Source: Strongylocentrotus droebachiensis
Lineage: Eukaryota; Echinodermata; Echinoidea; Camarodonta; Strongylocentrotidae
Reading direction: 5' to 3'
Length of the DNA: 64,000 nt
Assembly: GCA_035222895.1 (NCBI GenBank)
Contig: JAVYIG010000108.1
Span: 620,001-684,000 of the forward strand
The first letter of the stretch is position 1. Every line of letters begins with the position of its first letter. The notes below the pieces were generated by a model that saw only the letters and a list, made by a program, of their open reading frames with translations, searched no databases and was not told where the DNA came from. The translations under genes and the position numbers were made by a program. This document shows, one piece after another, positions 10,180 to 22,078 of this stretch.

Positions 10180-11640
10180 TTAGATAATCGTAAATCTGAT
10201 TGTAGACAACCTTTTCCATAATTTTTGCAAATATAGGAATAACTGATATAGGTCGATAATTTTCCATGCAAGTTTTATCACCTGATTTGTAAATTGGCGT
10301 GACACGTGTATGTTTCCATGCGCAGTGATCGATTCAAAATATGTGTTAATTAACAATGGAGCAATAATTGTGGCAATCGGCCTTAAGTGTTTTGCTGGGA
10401 TATTATTCGGACCAGTAGTCTTATTCACTAGGAGTGTCCTTAATATGTTTTCAACCTCACTAGTTAGTACATCCCTAAATTCGAACAAAGTTGCATGAGG
10501 GTACAGAAATCGTGTAGGTTCAGTTTGAGTAGTAGAAAATGTACCATGCAAAGCCTTACCGGAGTGTTCTCCGGAGTGGCTCGTGTTTATCAATGGCCGT
10601 TAATAAAAGAGACATGAACACTGAGTAAGCCTCTACTGGGTCACTAATAGTATAGACAACATTAAAATCTATATCACCAATATCTCTTTTGAAGGCTTCA
10701 TTATCAAAATTTCTCAGACATCTTCCAGTTTTGTACCTATGATAATTATTGAATCCAGCTCTGGATTTACCAAGGACACAATAAATCATGTAATGATCAG
10801 TAATAGAAACTTCAACAACTCCACTGTCAATTATCTTTTCATTACAGTTACTGAAAATTAGATCAACGATTGTCGCGGATCTCTGTGTCACCCGAGTAGG
10901 TTTTTCAATTAACTGAGTACAGTTGTATGAATCAATTATATCAAGAAGTTTTTTGTTGTGTGGTTTAGTATAGGGCTATTCATCACGTCACAATTAAAAT
11001 CACCAAGAACATGATATGGCATTTTCAAGTTATCTATTTTTTGAATAACTTGCTCAAATTCCTCAAACACCTTCATGTTCGAATTCGGTGGTCGGCACCA
11101 GAAAACAACTAGAAATGGTTTCTGTTTATCAAGTTTAATTTCAGTTATAATCACTTCAATTATCTGTATTTTGCAACAGGTCATTTCTTCTCAAAAATTT
11201 GATACCATTCTAATACAATTTGAAACACCACCACCGAATTTGTTTCTATCACGCCGTATTCACTGTCATCAATATCAGAACAGAGATGAGTTTCACTAAG
11301 TGTCATTATGTCCATACCACAGCTATTTACCAAAGATCTTATTTCATCAATATGTTTTTTTTTAAGACAGACAATTTAATGGCCTAACTTTAGTACCTTT
11401 TGTAAATGTAATTTATTTATCTCATTCTTAACAACGTCTAAGTCATCACTGACGATTGATTCATTGATACGTTCTGTTTCCCTACTCGTGTCATTGTTCG
11501 TTATAAAGGAAGGACTTGAACACTCGGAGAAGGGCAACTCTTTCCAGAGACAAACATCACATTTCCAGTCAGAGTTTGATCGGAAAAAGAAATCTGATAC
11601 ATTGGAACATTTCAAATGACCCCATTTGTATTATACATAA
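10180..11640 (-). pseudogene. L2/CR1-like LINE ORF2: endonuclease and start of RT
   Basis: Read from 11640 downward, the frames give a cysteine-rich segment (CDVCLWKELPFSEC) and an apurinic-type endonuclease with the conserved VLGDFNCD block. A second block (ATIVDLIFSNC, then SITDHYMIYCV) contains the catalytic D-H pair, and the N-terminal RT segment LVNKTTGPNNIPAKHL follows. The catalytic RT palm with YADD is missing: the copy ends near 10150. Frameshifts and stops separate the blocks. The enzyme family nicks the target and reverse-transcribes element RNA; this copy is dead. Confidence 0.8.
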
Positions 11641-11851
11641 CATGGAATTTTGATTATTTCTTACTGGTTTTTTACAAAAAGTGCAAGGATATTTTGGAGG
11701 CATTTGAAGAGATAAGTGCACATAAGATGAACAAAACAAAATCGCAGATGTACAAAGGATTCAATATATACAACTTAAAATAGAGTACAATATCAAATAG
11801 TGACAGAGGGTATATGCCATAGTTCCTTTTATTCAAATACAAAGTTCAGTT

Positions 11852-12085
11852 TTACGAGGAGAGTTCCAGAGTATGTAGGTCACTTTCACCCCTGATAGCT
11901 CTATTTATTGTTTTCCCATTTGATGCTTGGAGTTTTGCAATCACGCGACCATCACTAGACCATGCAGTGAGAACATTCTTGATCTTCAGGTTGAGGAGCG
12001 ACTGTGTCGTAGGATCCTTACACCGTAGGTCCATGAAGTTTACCACAACAGTGGGAAGAAAAAAACCGTAGCCAGAATCATCCAC
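11852..12085 (-). pseudogene. LINE ORF1 C-terminal fragment
   Basis: The minus-strand reading contains LKIKNVLTAWSSDGRVIAKL and ends in SDLHTLE, resembling the C-terminal end of the gag-like ORF1 of L2/CR1 elements. It lies just upstream, on the same strand, of the ORF2 remnant at 10180-11640, as expected for one element. The 5' part is not recognisable beyond 12090. Confidence 0.5.
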
Positions 12086-12278
12086 TAGAATAGCTTAAAA
12101 TGAGTGTCTCCCTGACGATATGAAGTGAAGTTCTTTTCCACTGGATTCCAATAGTTATTTTCCAAAAACTTAGGATATCCAAATCACAGGAAAAAATTCA
12201 GGCAAGTAAGGTATAAAATGTCCTGAATTGGGAGCGCAATACAAACACGTCCGCACGTCTCTACTGTTTTATTTGGTA

Positions 12279-13388
12279 GGATTTCCCGGCCAAATTCGCA
12301 AGTTTGTCATTCAAATTCATGTGTCTTGCGTTCAAATTCGACGGTTTTAGTGCTGTCGAATATATCTAGGGTTTATATTCCTTTTTCTAGATTTCAAATC
12401 TATGAAGTTTTCGTTAGAATCTATGTATGTTTCATTCCAATTAATGAACAAAGTGCTTCTTTCGCTATTTGGTCATTCGATTTAGCGCAACACGATTTTC
12501 TGACATCTCGACGGTGTACTTCAAGCATTCTAATTCATTTGTAGCCTTCAAATTAGCATTTTGTGCACTCAAAGTAATGATCAATATACATTTCTCGTTT
12601 ATTAAACACTTTTTATAGCTCATTCTTTTCTTTCAAGATCGTTTCTCATGTGTATTTCATCCTATTTTATTTTCTTGCATTTATACTCTTTATATACTTT
12701 TAGATTTATCAGATATTCATCAGCCTTTAAGTTTGATTGTTAACAAAAAAAGACTTACATCTACGGACTTAATGGTCTCAATATTTGTGTAAATTTTCAT
12801 GTAAGGAAGTTGTTTGTCTTGTGTTTCATCATTATATTTATCACAATTTCATTATGGAGGAAGGGTACAATATTGTGACTGGGGTAGGTGTTTTTGTATC
12901 CCCACTTTTCCGGGGTATATGAGCATGTCCGTTCAGAGATACCATATCCCTTGATTTCGCCCCTTCTTTACCTAATGTCTGACTACAAACATAATTATGC
13001 TTTGTCCTCAAAATTAATAAATTGAATAACAGAAAAGACCCCAATGGCAAATTATGTATTTAATTGCATTTTTTTTAAAGCTGTAAACGTGTGTTGCATT
13101 TCTTCCCCCTAACATTCCTAACTTGAATAAACATAATTCGAATACGAATGACAGGTGTTAATTTGAATGGTAAAAATGACGCCTCGACAAGTGACGATTA
13201 ATTTGAATGCTAGTTGAGCAGTTTTTAAATTGAATGACAGATCTATGAAATCCTTCGACCAAAATCCTAAATTAAATACAAATCGGGAAAATTGAAAGAT
13301 AATTGGCATGGCAAAGCCGATCTGCGCTAACTTAAATGCAAAGTAAATGAATTCGATTGACAAACTCGCGAATTTGGCCGGGAAATCC
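12279..13388. mobile_element. 1.1-kb palindromic element with TA target duplication
   Basis: The left terminus GGATTTCCCGGCCAAATTCG pairs with the right terminus CGAATTTGGCCGGGAAATCC ending at 13388. TA lies on both sides (12277-12278 and 13389-13390), consistent with TA duplication as in Tc1/mariner-like or other TA-targeting elements. Both arms are filled with the words TTCAAATT, GAATTTG and CAAATTCG in irregular spacing and orientation. The centre (12600-13060) is AT-rich with no convincing ORF. Confidence 0.75.
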
Positions 13389-13429
13389 TATATAAAACGC
13401 GTGCAAAGCCCCTGTAAATTCTGGGGGTC

Positions 13430-14098
13430 TATTTGAATTCTTGATCATCAATTATACCTTTTAAAGTCTTGAAATTTAATGTAAATCACTTTGTACGTGA
13501 TTTAAAATCAAAACTTTCATACCGCAGAATTGAAAATCAATCAAATTTAAAAACACCCCCTTTTCCCGTGTTAACTAATGGTGGATGTAAGGCCGAAATC
13601 ATGCGTAGTTTCTTGTATTGATGCGGGTCTTATCTACAACTCCTTTTCGTTGATGATCAGCAATAGATGAAGGACTTCATACATGGCTGATTGTCAACGA
13701 AACGGAGATAAGTCTGTGTTAATTCTTCTTCTTTTGTGCTCCGGCAGGCAGCCAGTGAAAAACAAATTCGTTTAATAACATTATGGGAATGCAAATATTA
13801 CTTTAAACAAACAGAACTCTGTTATTCCTAGCTCATTTTTCCTGATTCAGGTGTCATATGAAAGGATAGAAATGTGATTTTCTCTTTGAAATTCAGATAC
13901 CTTTTGCCTAACGAAATTTTGGTACCCTTTCTTCAAACGCGCATGAGTAAATTAAGCAGTATATGAGTTGCATCAAATGAAATAGAAGGATCTAAGCTTC
14001 ACAAATATGTGTCATTTATGAACTATAATTGTGATTACGTTATGATGAAACATCGATAATTCTTGGTTTAGTTTTTTCTGGGACGCACTGTATAATCG
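13430..14098. repeat. Intron sequence shared with 37178-37515, ending in a mariner-like terminus
   Basis: Starts with GATCATCAATTATACC and AAAGTCTTGAAATTTAATG, both repeated at 37178, and ends in CTGGGACGCACTGTATAATC. TACAGTGCGTCCC is the style of Tc1/mariner termini. The last 140 bp also occur at 26060-26205. The piece at 13640-13775 occurs inverted at 25885-25975. It marks the left limit of block M. Confidence 0.6.
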
Positions 14099-14260
14099 TC
14101 AATATACATAATTTAATCGTTCGACTAAAAAAAACGTTGGATAGTTCGCATAATTAAACCTAGAACGCTTGAAAATGCGGCCTTGTAGCATATATAATCA
14201 TACTCGAGTTTCAAAACATTTTTTAAAGGGTTTATATACTTTTTTATTGAGAAAGGTTAC

Positions 14261-14441
14261 CTCCGCTGCTGATCAATGACACAACGCCTGGGATTCACGC
14301 TTCCAGGTATCTTGTCTAAATCGGAAACAATCCCGTACAAGGCTTCTTCTCCTCCTACGGTTCGCCGCCTATATCCCGCGGAATAACTTGACCAGTAAAG
14401 CTCCTGCTTCTTCACGTCCATGGTGAGACAAGGATATAAAG
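14261..14441 (-). CDS. YWTD propeller exon, copy M
   Basis: A 181-bp exon with acceptor GATGTATCAG and donor GTAACC. It encodes LYPCLTMDVKKQELYWSSY, then TVGGEEALYGIVSDLDKIPG and a final RRCVIDQQRR. The ELYWSSY block is the YWTD-type strand of an LDLR class B beta-propeller. It is the paralogue of 38450-38630 with about ten amino acid differences and no stops. Entry and exit phases match that copy. In block M the exon before it should be the cysteine-module exon (15365-15511), since the two normally intervening exons are deleted. The downstream propeller exons were not found in block M. Confidence 0.75.
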
Positions 14442-14762
14442 CTGATACATCGTGACCATGTATAAAGAGCATAAAATAAGAGGTCAACGTAGGCAAATAT
14501 ACAACTGAGGTTTTAACTATTACGTTTTTATAACACTGACTTATCGAACACCTTTTCTCTTGAATCGGGCGGCTTAATTATTTACATTTTTACCAAATCA
14601 CGGTCCGTGAGACGACCAAAGAGCTTCATAGATGTGTTAAATATATCATTGACCATGAATTGAAATAAAGAAACTGATTGATACCAATTTTACTTTGAAT
14701 ATGCTCATAGGATTTTAAATTATAAATTGGTATTAATTTCGGCATGCAAAAAATACCTTGAA

Positions 14763-15137
14763 TAGGGATGTACGGGTACGAGCCAAGCCATTCATGGATT
14801 AACTTTGGCATTTAAGATGATTAATTATATTCTTACCTTAAATTTGTGTTTGACTTTCTAAAATTAGCAGTAAGACTTCAGTAATGTCCATATATGAAGG
14901 ATACACACATTAGTAAGAAATGAACACATTCAAGATGTAATTCCTTTTATAGGGATGTACGGGTACGAGCCAAGCCATTCATGGATTAACTTTGGCATTT
15001 AAGATGATTAATTATATTCTTACCTTAAATTTGTGTTTGACTTTCTAAAATTAGCAGTAAGACTTCAGTAATGTCCATATTATGAAGGATACACACATTA
15101 GTAAGAAATGAACACATTCAAGATGTAATTCCTTTTG
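14763..15137. repeat. 187-bp intron segment in tandem duplicate
   Basis: The segment starting TAGGGATGTACGGGTACGAG at 14763 is repeated from 14950 almost perfectly. The corresponding region of the propeller gene (about 38925-39100) has a single copy, so the duplication is private to block M. Confidence 0.9.
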
Positions 15138-15209
15138 GGGACTAACGATTGAAAATATCGGCATTCGAAGAGTATTATAGTGGGCTGTTGGTCTATTGGC
15201 ACGTCTTAA

Positions 15210-15211
15210 TA
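15210..15211. other. Deletion junction removing two exons in block M
   Basis: Sequence up to CGTCTTAAT (15210) matches the propeller gene up to 39180. Sequence from ACGTATACTC (15211) matches from 41079. About 1.9 kb of the gene, holding the exons 39275-39541 and 39733-39846 and a SINE, is absent here. Confidence 0.85.
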
Positions 15212-15364
15212 CGTATACTCATTATTGACGCTTATGCAGATATCTCTTTTAAATGAGGAGTTGCTAGGGTAATAGGTATTGATTTATACTTTGGAAGTGA
15301 ATCGAAACTAGACACTAAATATTGCCACTACGACTGCCAGTGTGATTCTGTCATGTCTGTTTAC

Positions 15365-15511
15365 CCGCATCTGGTGATTTGCAAATAACTATCATAGGAT
15401 CCTCCGCTGTCCCAGTTGATATCCTGTCAAAGCCCACACCCTTGACAGCTGTACCATCAAAGTGTGAAGAAGAAGGGCAAGGATTCGATTCAGGACAGTG
15501 ACCATTTATCC
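15365..15511 (-). CDS. Cysteine-module exon, copy M
   Basis: A 147-bp exon with acceptor CTTATGTAG and donor GTAAAC, the same length and phase as the copies at 2006 and 41325. The peptide starts GINGHCPESNPCPSS and ends MIVICKSPDAG. It is intact. After the deletion of the two following exons its phase-1 end can still join the exon at 14261-14441 in frame. Confidence 0.75.
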
Positions 15512-16289
15512 CTACATAAGAAACATCAGGGAGTAAATTATCATAAGTTATTAAAGTTCATACACACATGTCTAGTATAATAATCACAGTCTTTAATTGT
15601 TTTGTGTATTAAGAAGATTCGTTTTGTTCAAAAGTCATACTTTTACTGCTATGTTGAAAACGAAAATTCCATAAATTCTCGATGCCATGGTAAAAGTAAA
15701 AAAATCACCCCGTACAATCATACATCAGGCAGGTAATATGCTTCTGAAAGAAGAGCGCCCGCATCCATTTAAATTATACAAGTCTTTTTAATATGCAGTT
15801 CTTTGAATGCTCCTTGTGGATATACACATGTATATACATGTAATATGTTTGGGTGCAAATGTCGCAGCCAGAATAGGATTCTTCTCCTTTCAAGAAACCT
15901 TCCGGTAATTAGTACGTTTAATAATTGATATCATTTTCATCCATCCAAAGATGCTTTCCGTTTGCCCGAAAAGCATAAATCTTCGGTAATGGAATTTTCG
16001 AGCTTCTGTCCGCCTAATATTCAGATAAACTGTAATTTGTTGTAGGACTGCTGACGGCTCCCCACCCCCATCCCCATTCCCATACGTCACTAATTTGCAT
16101 AGCTCTCATGTTAGTGAGCATTACAAAACCTTGTTGAATTACTTCAAATCATAATTTCTCTTCTGCCACATTTGAAACATAACGAAGCGGCAAAGAAAAG
16201 AACAGCCAGCTGGGGGTACAACTAATCATCCAATCCAACACTAAAAAATCCCGACATTATCTTCATATTGCAAAGGCATATAAACTCAC

Positions 16290-16335
16290 CCTTTTCTAAT
16301 AGGAGTATTTGGGCTATCCAAAGGTTGATTAGAAT
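16290..16335 (-). CDS. Hydrophobic leader exon, copy M
   Basis: A 46-bp exon with acceptor GATACTAG and donor GTGAGT, encoding ILINLWIAQILLLEKG, a signal-peptide-like core. It joins in phase to 15365-15511. An alternative frame through the same exon would leave the next exon out of frame and is not conserved in copy L. Confidence 0.6.
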
Positions 16336-17603
16336 CTAGTATCAACACACAAACAACAACACAGAATAAATCAATCAATTATATTGGCAGTTGATGGTAT
16401 GAATTTATGTTATTTGGTTGCTAGCATAGGTCATCAGCCAATAATAATCATTTTTAGGGAATACTGATCTAGATGTTATTACCAAATCAAAAAAGATGTC
16501 AGTTAGTAAAAGGTTCGCCTTGCATAATGCGAATACTAGGACACCCCTTATGTTTAAATTTCACAGATAGGACATACATGTTCGTGTGTGCATGATCAAT
16601 AAATTTGAATTTGAAGTTGGACTTAAACTTGAATACATGACGTATTCATAATTCCTGCAATTTTCTACAAAATGTGATGTTAGCTTCAAAAGGGACATAG
16701 TGTCTTTAATTTATATACAACACTTTGCCATTTTGAAAGATGATCATGGGGCCTGTTTCATTAAAATTCCTACAGTCAATCGAGACAATTTGTTTCCCCT
16801 TCCACATGGTACCTTTATTAAATAATATCGTTCAAATATGTATACAAGAAGAGATATATACATGCATAATTTTAAAATTATATTTTGGGCTATCCAAAAG
16901 ATGATAAGAACATATATATCAGTTACAAAATGCAGTTCATTTTTAAAATATCACAGATTTATTTTGCCAAAATAATTTGGAAGAAATAAACATCCAGAAA
17001 TACTTTGCAAAAAGGAACCACTTTTTCATATTTGGTCTTTCAGATCTTTTTTACATATTTACTTTTCCATGTCAACATAACACTTTATCGCTGATATTAT
17101 GTTTGCAAACATTTCTTTCCTCAATATAATCATAATAATTACATTAATAATCATGATAAATACATTAACTCTTATTATGCCACAGGGCTAGTCCCCATTG
17201 TGCCAAGCCCCAAATCCCCCCGTGCCAGGTTGTTTTGGAGATATTATGATTAACGCGATGATTCTATGAATAGCGGGTGCATAATACACAGCAGAGTCCA
17301 ATGAGCATGAACAATAACTGCTATTACGAATGCTGCATTGCACGCACATGGCACTCGAGCGGTAGCTCTCTCGCATGGACAATGCAGCATAGCGAAAGCG
17401 TGCATGCAGCCTTATGTCAGGCTTTGAATAATCATAATAAATTAATAATCGTGACAATATGTTGCATCTCCAGTCTTGCTGCAATAAATTGGATGTAACC
17501 AAAGATTTTATCTTTCTGTAACATGAACTTAATCATCAATTCACTAATTTATGAACATTTACCCCCTGGTTTGATTGAGTAGTATTTGGAGTACAATAAC
17601 AAC

Positions 17604-18628
17604 TCTTTGTTTGCTTGTTTGTTTCTTATTTATTCAAATAAGGTGATTAAAACACATGATTTCAGCTTAGCATAGCTGCTTTTCAACATGTCCGTACATG
17701 GTACATTAAAATACATATGAATAACCAGATAAAAACACAGAATTAAACAATAACAAATACATAATATTAAAATAAGTAAATGTAAAGAAAATAATACATA
17801 TTTAAAAAAATAAATACATTGCAAGTTAAACAGAAGAAGAAAGAAAAAAGAAGCAAAACTACATGTTTATAACTAGAAAGGGTGGGGGTATAGGCCTAAT
17901 TGAGAAATCAATTTGATGAATATATTCAAGTTACTTGCTGAGCGGATTGACCCTGGGAGTCCATTAAACAGTTTGAAACCAATATAAAGTGACTTATTTT
18001 AGAATGTTTGTCCAAAGTGTGTCCAAGTGAAGAATTCATCTGTGGTTGCGTAATGAATAAGAACTTGTCTTTATTTATTTTCGAACATAGAGATGTTGCT
18101 AAGTTATGGATCCGTTTTATAAATTAAAATCATTAAGTCCTTTTTAATCTTCTTGCTAACGCAATCAATTGTTACATTATTATATATATATATCTTTTCT
18201 GCTATATCTACAATCTACACTCAAAACTATTCTCAAGGCCCTATTTTGTAATATTTGCAATTTAATTAAACGAAGGGAAGAAGGACACAGCTAAATAACA
18301 TGACAATAATCGAAATACGATTGAATCATTGCGTGGTATAAGACAACAGCAGTGTCCCTATCAATAAATGGTCGAACTCGTCGGAACACGTAAACATTTC
18401 GGAGTATCTTTGATTTTGTATTTTCATTTTTTTTTTCGAGGGGGGGGGGGGGGGACATGACAATGATTTATCCAAAATGACACCTGAATATTTTAATTCA
18501 TCAGTAGTTTACAAATAATGACCGTTGATATATACTTTGACATAATTAAATTTCAGACGATTTTCCTTGTCCCAAAAAGAATAAACTTACACCTTCTTTC
18601 ATTAAGTATCAATTCATATGTGAACATG
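17604..18628 (-). mobile_element. L2-like LINE 3' fragment (block M flank)
   Basis: Minus-strand readings at 18640-18480 (NERRCKFILFGTRK) are a degraded version of the C-terminal RT peptide seen intact at 46810-47157. The rest down to 17604 is 3' untranslated sequence with TTCAACATGTCCGTAC. A 5'-truncated insertion shared at the same site with 46384-47128. Confidence 0.65.
18435..18454. repeat. G-run
   Basis: A run of about fifteen G inside the LINE fragment, after a T-run. It replaces sequence present in the sister LINE at 46955. Confidence 0.8.
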
Positions 18629-19433
18629 CACCTAAGATACCCACTCTCCATTCATCGAAACGTTCACCTAGTTATATTATGTATATACGGTACCAATCTT
18701 GTCGTAGTACAATAAAATCGGGGCAGGAGAAACAGATTGAGGATGCTGTACACCAACTTAAGGTAGCTATGGATATTTCGCGGCGTTACGGAGGGGGCCG
18801 CCGGGGTGGGGGAGGCTGCGACATCGGCTATACCATATTCTTGATATGCCACTGTTCCTAACCATCATCATCATTATGGAAAAGCAATATAAAGTCTTGC
18901 CATTCAGGTGAAAGCATTGAACCATACGAAATAAGCCTTATGATTTTATCCTTAAAAAAAACCTGTTTCGAAATTCGTTTGTTTAAAAAACGTAAATTGA
19001 ATCCCGGGATTGAATCAGTCTGTAAAATATCAGCAGAATATCGCGAGAATTTAAAATCGCGAGTTCCAGTCCAGTCTGCTCAATGAATAAAATTTGCGGT
19101 GTTTGTAAATGAGGCCCTTCTTTATTTCAAAGACACATGCCAACAATTAACCCCTGCAATAGTTCGAAATACACAGCCCCATCATGCGGGGCGTTAAATA
19201 GAAGTCACTTTTAACAAGTGTTTTGACAGGAAAATAGTAAAAATAGAACGAAACCCACTTTAATACATCGCGCAACTTGTGACACTTTTGCAGCATAAAA
19301 GTTCCATCCAGATATTGAGGCACGATCTTAGTAACGTTTATATTTTATGAGGCAATTAAATAGGGCTAATTGAAAAACAGATTTTTATGTCTTTACGTCA
19401 TAGTGTCCAATTCATATTATGATTTGAGTAAAG

Positions 19434-19990
19434 GGGGTATCTCACTGACCGGCGAGTGCTTGCGAACGTACCGAATTTGGGTTTCGCCAGGATTCGTAAA
19501 AGGTTGCAACAGTTTCGTACAGGGGTGCAAGAAAGTTCCAAAACAGTTTTCATTGTCGCAAACAGTTGTTCTTGTCGCAGAGCAATTTTGAAAATGTTCA
19601 AAATTTCTTTGTGAATTTATTTTTTCGCAAACAGTTGCAAGCGTTTGCAAAGCAGTCGTATGCCTTTGTAAATAGAAGTAAGATGGATTTGCTGAAGTAC
19701 ATTTGATTCGCCAATGCTAGCTACCACGTTACCATATAGGGTTCCTATATAAAATTAACCCATTAAGTACCAGGAGTTAGCAAAAAGTCTCAAACGTTCA
19801 GAGATAGGGGCACAGGATTAACAAATAGTTGGTAATCTTCACGAAAACTGTCGCTAACATTTGCTTACAGTCGCTAATAGTTGACAACTGACTTTCGCAA
19901 ACACTTTCGCAAACAAATGTTGGTAATTGTCGCTCAACATCGCTAAATGTCGCAAATAATAATCGAGGATGTTATAACGAGTAATTGTCG
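19434..19990. mobile_element. Word-array element end (GGGGGTATCTCACTGA family)
   Basis: Begins GGGGGTATCTCACTGACC and is filled with CGCAAAC, TCGCTAA and TTCGTAAAAGG words on both strands. The same start occurs at 49859, 50562 and 51857 (GGGCGTATCTCACTGAGCG). The right terminus is not resolved and there is no ORF of note. Confidence 0.55.
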
Positions 19991-20204
19991 ATAACATGCT
20001 TTTTATATCAGTGTTATTATTATGTCAGTATGTTATTGCTAAGCATGGGGAAAATTGCCACAAATGTCTACATAATATATGATGTAAGCATCGTATAGTG
20101 TACATTAGTATTATCGTATTGTAGAATTAATGTCAAGTAATCGCAAGATATTTTCATATGTATAAATTCTTAGCTCCGTAACTGTATGGTGAAGTATTTC
20201 ATAA

Positions 20205-20594
20205 TATTCTAAAGTTGAGGTCTGGTCATGCGATTGCATTGCGAAAGAAACGATGTGGAATCGATCAGCAAAGGTTGATCATCTAGCATAATACGTATAA
20301 GTATTGGTGTGTACTGCAAGGTTCTGTAATCATCAAACTGATAAGAAATTCGGCCCAGTCTTGGTAAAGTTACAAGCACTGTTCACAGAAAGATGTATAT
20401 GGGACTAGACGAACATGTGGCATACAAATCCGTCCCGTTTTTGTATGCTGTTACATGCCATATTTATAATAAAAAGGCATTTAGCTATGCTTTTCAGGGA
20501 ACATGTTTTCTCTCATGTTCTTCCACACTTGCATAATAACAATGATAACTCTCACAAATTATTGTTCACGTCTTCCCAGAACTCAACCTTCTCT
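20205..20594. mobile_element. TTAA-type MITE, degraded left end
   Basis: Homologous over its length to 37552-37936. The right end CCAGAACTCAACCTTCTCT is followed by TTAA (20595-20598). The left end AAAGTTGAGGTCTGG at 20211 has lost the terminal bases and its TTAA. Confidence 0.7.
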
Positions 20595-20676
20595 TTAAAT
20601 ATGTTTTGTATTGGTATTCATCATGTGACTGTAGAGGGACAGAATCATCGTTGGCGGGAGGAAGTGAGACAGTGAC

Positions 20677-20680
20677 AGAA

Positions 20681-20713
<33 letters not shown>

Positions 20714-21150
20714 GAGAGTGAGAGAGAGAGAGAGACATACAGAGAGAGAAAGACAGAGAGAGAGAGTGAGTGAGAGAGAGAGAGAGAGAGGAAGTGAGAG
20801 AGACAGACAGAGAGAGAGAGAGAGAGAGACATATTGAGTGAGAGAGAGAGAGAGAGATAGAGAGGAAGTGAGAGAGACAGAGAGAAAGAGAGAGAGACAG
20901 AGAGAGGAGGTGTGAAATTCCCGATAACTCGTATTCCGTTCACCTAAAGATGTGATCCCCCAACTCCCCCATAATGATATAGATCCATTACCTTATTATG
21001 GAAGGGAATGACATAGCTCTAGATAGTTGATGCGGCGAAACAGAGAGATTGATAGAGAGAGAGAGGGGGAGAGAGAGGGAGAGAGAGAGATAGGGAGAGG
21101 GGGAGAGAGAGGGAGAGAGAGATAGAAAGAGAGGGGAGAGAGAGACTTTT
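20677..21150. repeat. Two GA-rich microsatellite tracts
   Basis: Purine tracts of AGAG with scattered ACAG and TGAG at 20677-20906 and 21046-21146, separated by 140 bp of ordinary sequence. Long SLSLSL-type minus-strand frames are artefacts of the repeat. Confidence 0.9.
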
Positions 21151-21467
21151 TTATGATTTTCCATTACCACAATTTTGTTATAATCATAATTAATTGATGG
21201 GGGTATTGTAATTGGTATGCGTCCATGCATGGGCATCCCAGCATTATCCGAGTTTATTCATGAAAAATTTCCACTTCGTTGCTTTTAAAAAGCGCTCTAG
21301 CTGTATAGGCGATGCCTACTTATCATGCAGTGGCCCCTCGAGTTAAATGAATATAATATATATATTACAACTGAAACTGCTCCCACAGTTCAATTTATCG
21401 CAAAAGGGTTCGTGTAGGTACTGGAACACATTTAATATTGCGCTTATGTGCGATACAGTCAGTCCAA

Positions 21468-21636
21468 ATGGCAGGCAATGATGAGCTGCACATCGTTTTT
21501 AACTTTTTTGAGAAGGTCTCCAAACCTCCCGAACAAGACTCGTATGAAGACGGCATGAAGTTCATCTATGAATGGGTCAGGAAACAGCCGAGTTTTGTTC
21601 TTGGTCAGGTGCACAAGAATCTGGATCAATCGAATG
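21468..21636 (+). CDS. Probable first coding exon, unrecognised protein
   Basis: An ATG at 21468 opens a frame of 56 codons (MAGNDELHIVFNFFEKVSKP at the start, KFIYEWVRKQPSF in the middle) ending at a strong donor, AATG then GTAAGT, in phase 1. The composition (mixed charged, hydrophobic and aromatic residues, no low complexity) is unlike the repeats around it and looks like an alpha-helical domain of a real protein. The frame is open upstream to an ATG at 21438, so the true start may be earlier. No matching acceptor exon was identified downstream; the next 3 kb is SINE and MITE sequence, so a long first intron is likely. I do not recognise the family. Confidence 0.55.
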
Positions 21637-21839
21637 GTAAGTTAGTGAAAACTCTAATCTCACTGGTAAGTGTAATATACTACATGTATGTATGTAACGT
21701 ATGCATGAACGAACGATTGATACGTACCAGATCATGTTATATTCATTCATACACTGTTCTTTACGTTCTACATATTTTTTTATTTATTTATTTCTGCATG
21801 GTTCAACAGTTTACATAATATGATCATGACCATTAAAAC

Positions 21840-22078
21840 CGGGCATGTTGGCTCAGTGAATAGAGCGCCCGGTCCATGAAGTCTTGGGTTCGAACCCCGG
21901 CCGAGTCATACCAAACACTAACAATGGAACCTTCTGCCTTCTAGTTAGGCGCTCAGCATATTAGATTGGAGAAGGGTAGTAATAACATTTTATGTTATGC
22001 AGGGCCTGCTGGAAGAGCAGTTTCATAACTGAAGTGGCTACCCGGGGTAAATAAAACGTTATTATTATTTATTTATCA
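21840..22078 (+). mobile_element. tRNA-derived SINE
   Basis: A clear A box (TGGCTCAGTGAATAGAG) and B box (GGGTTCGAACCCC) at tRNA spacing, followed by a body with GAAGTGGCTACCCGGGG and a tail of ATT repeats. The cloverleaf is not intact enough for a functional tRNA. Transcription by RNA polymerase III is the family mechanism. Confidence 0.85.

Larger units (their letters stand above)
17160..19650. repeat. Propeller-gene 5' flank repeat, copy M
   Basis: Colinear with 42590-48850 and 48850-50140: CATCTCCAGTCTTGCTGCA, TTACCCCCTGGTTTGATTG, a LINE insertion, TCGTAGTACAATAAAATCGG, ATTGAGGATGCTGTACACC, and GGGCTAATTGAAAA. It lies upstream of block M on the gene strand, so the flank was duplicated together with the 5' exons. 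No conserved coding frame is seen in it. Confidence 0.75.

Noticed and set aside
20566..21236. Serine-leucine repeat proteins on the minus strand
   Set aside because: Translations of GA microsatellites.
21840..21912. tRNA gene
   Set aside because: A and B boxes are present but the stems do not close into a cloverleaf, and a SINE body with an ATT tail follows.
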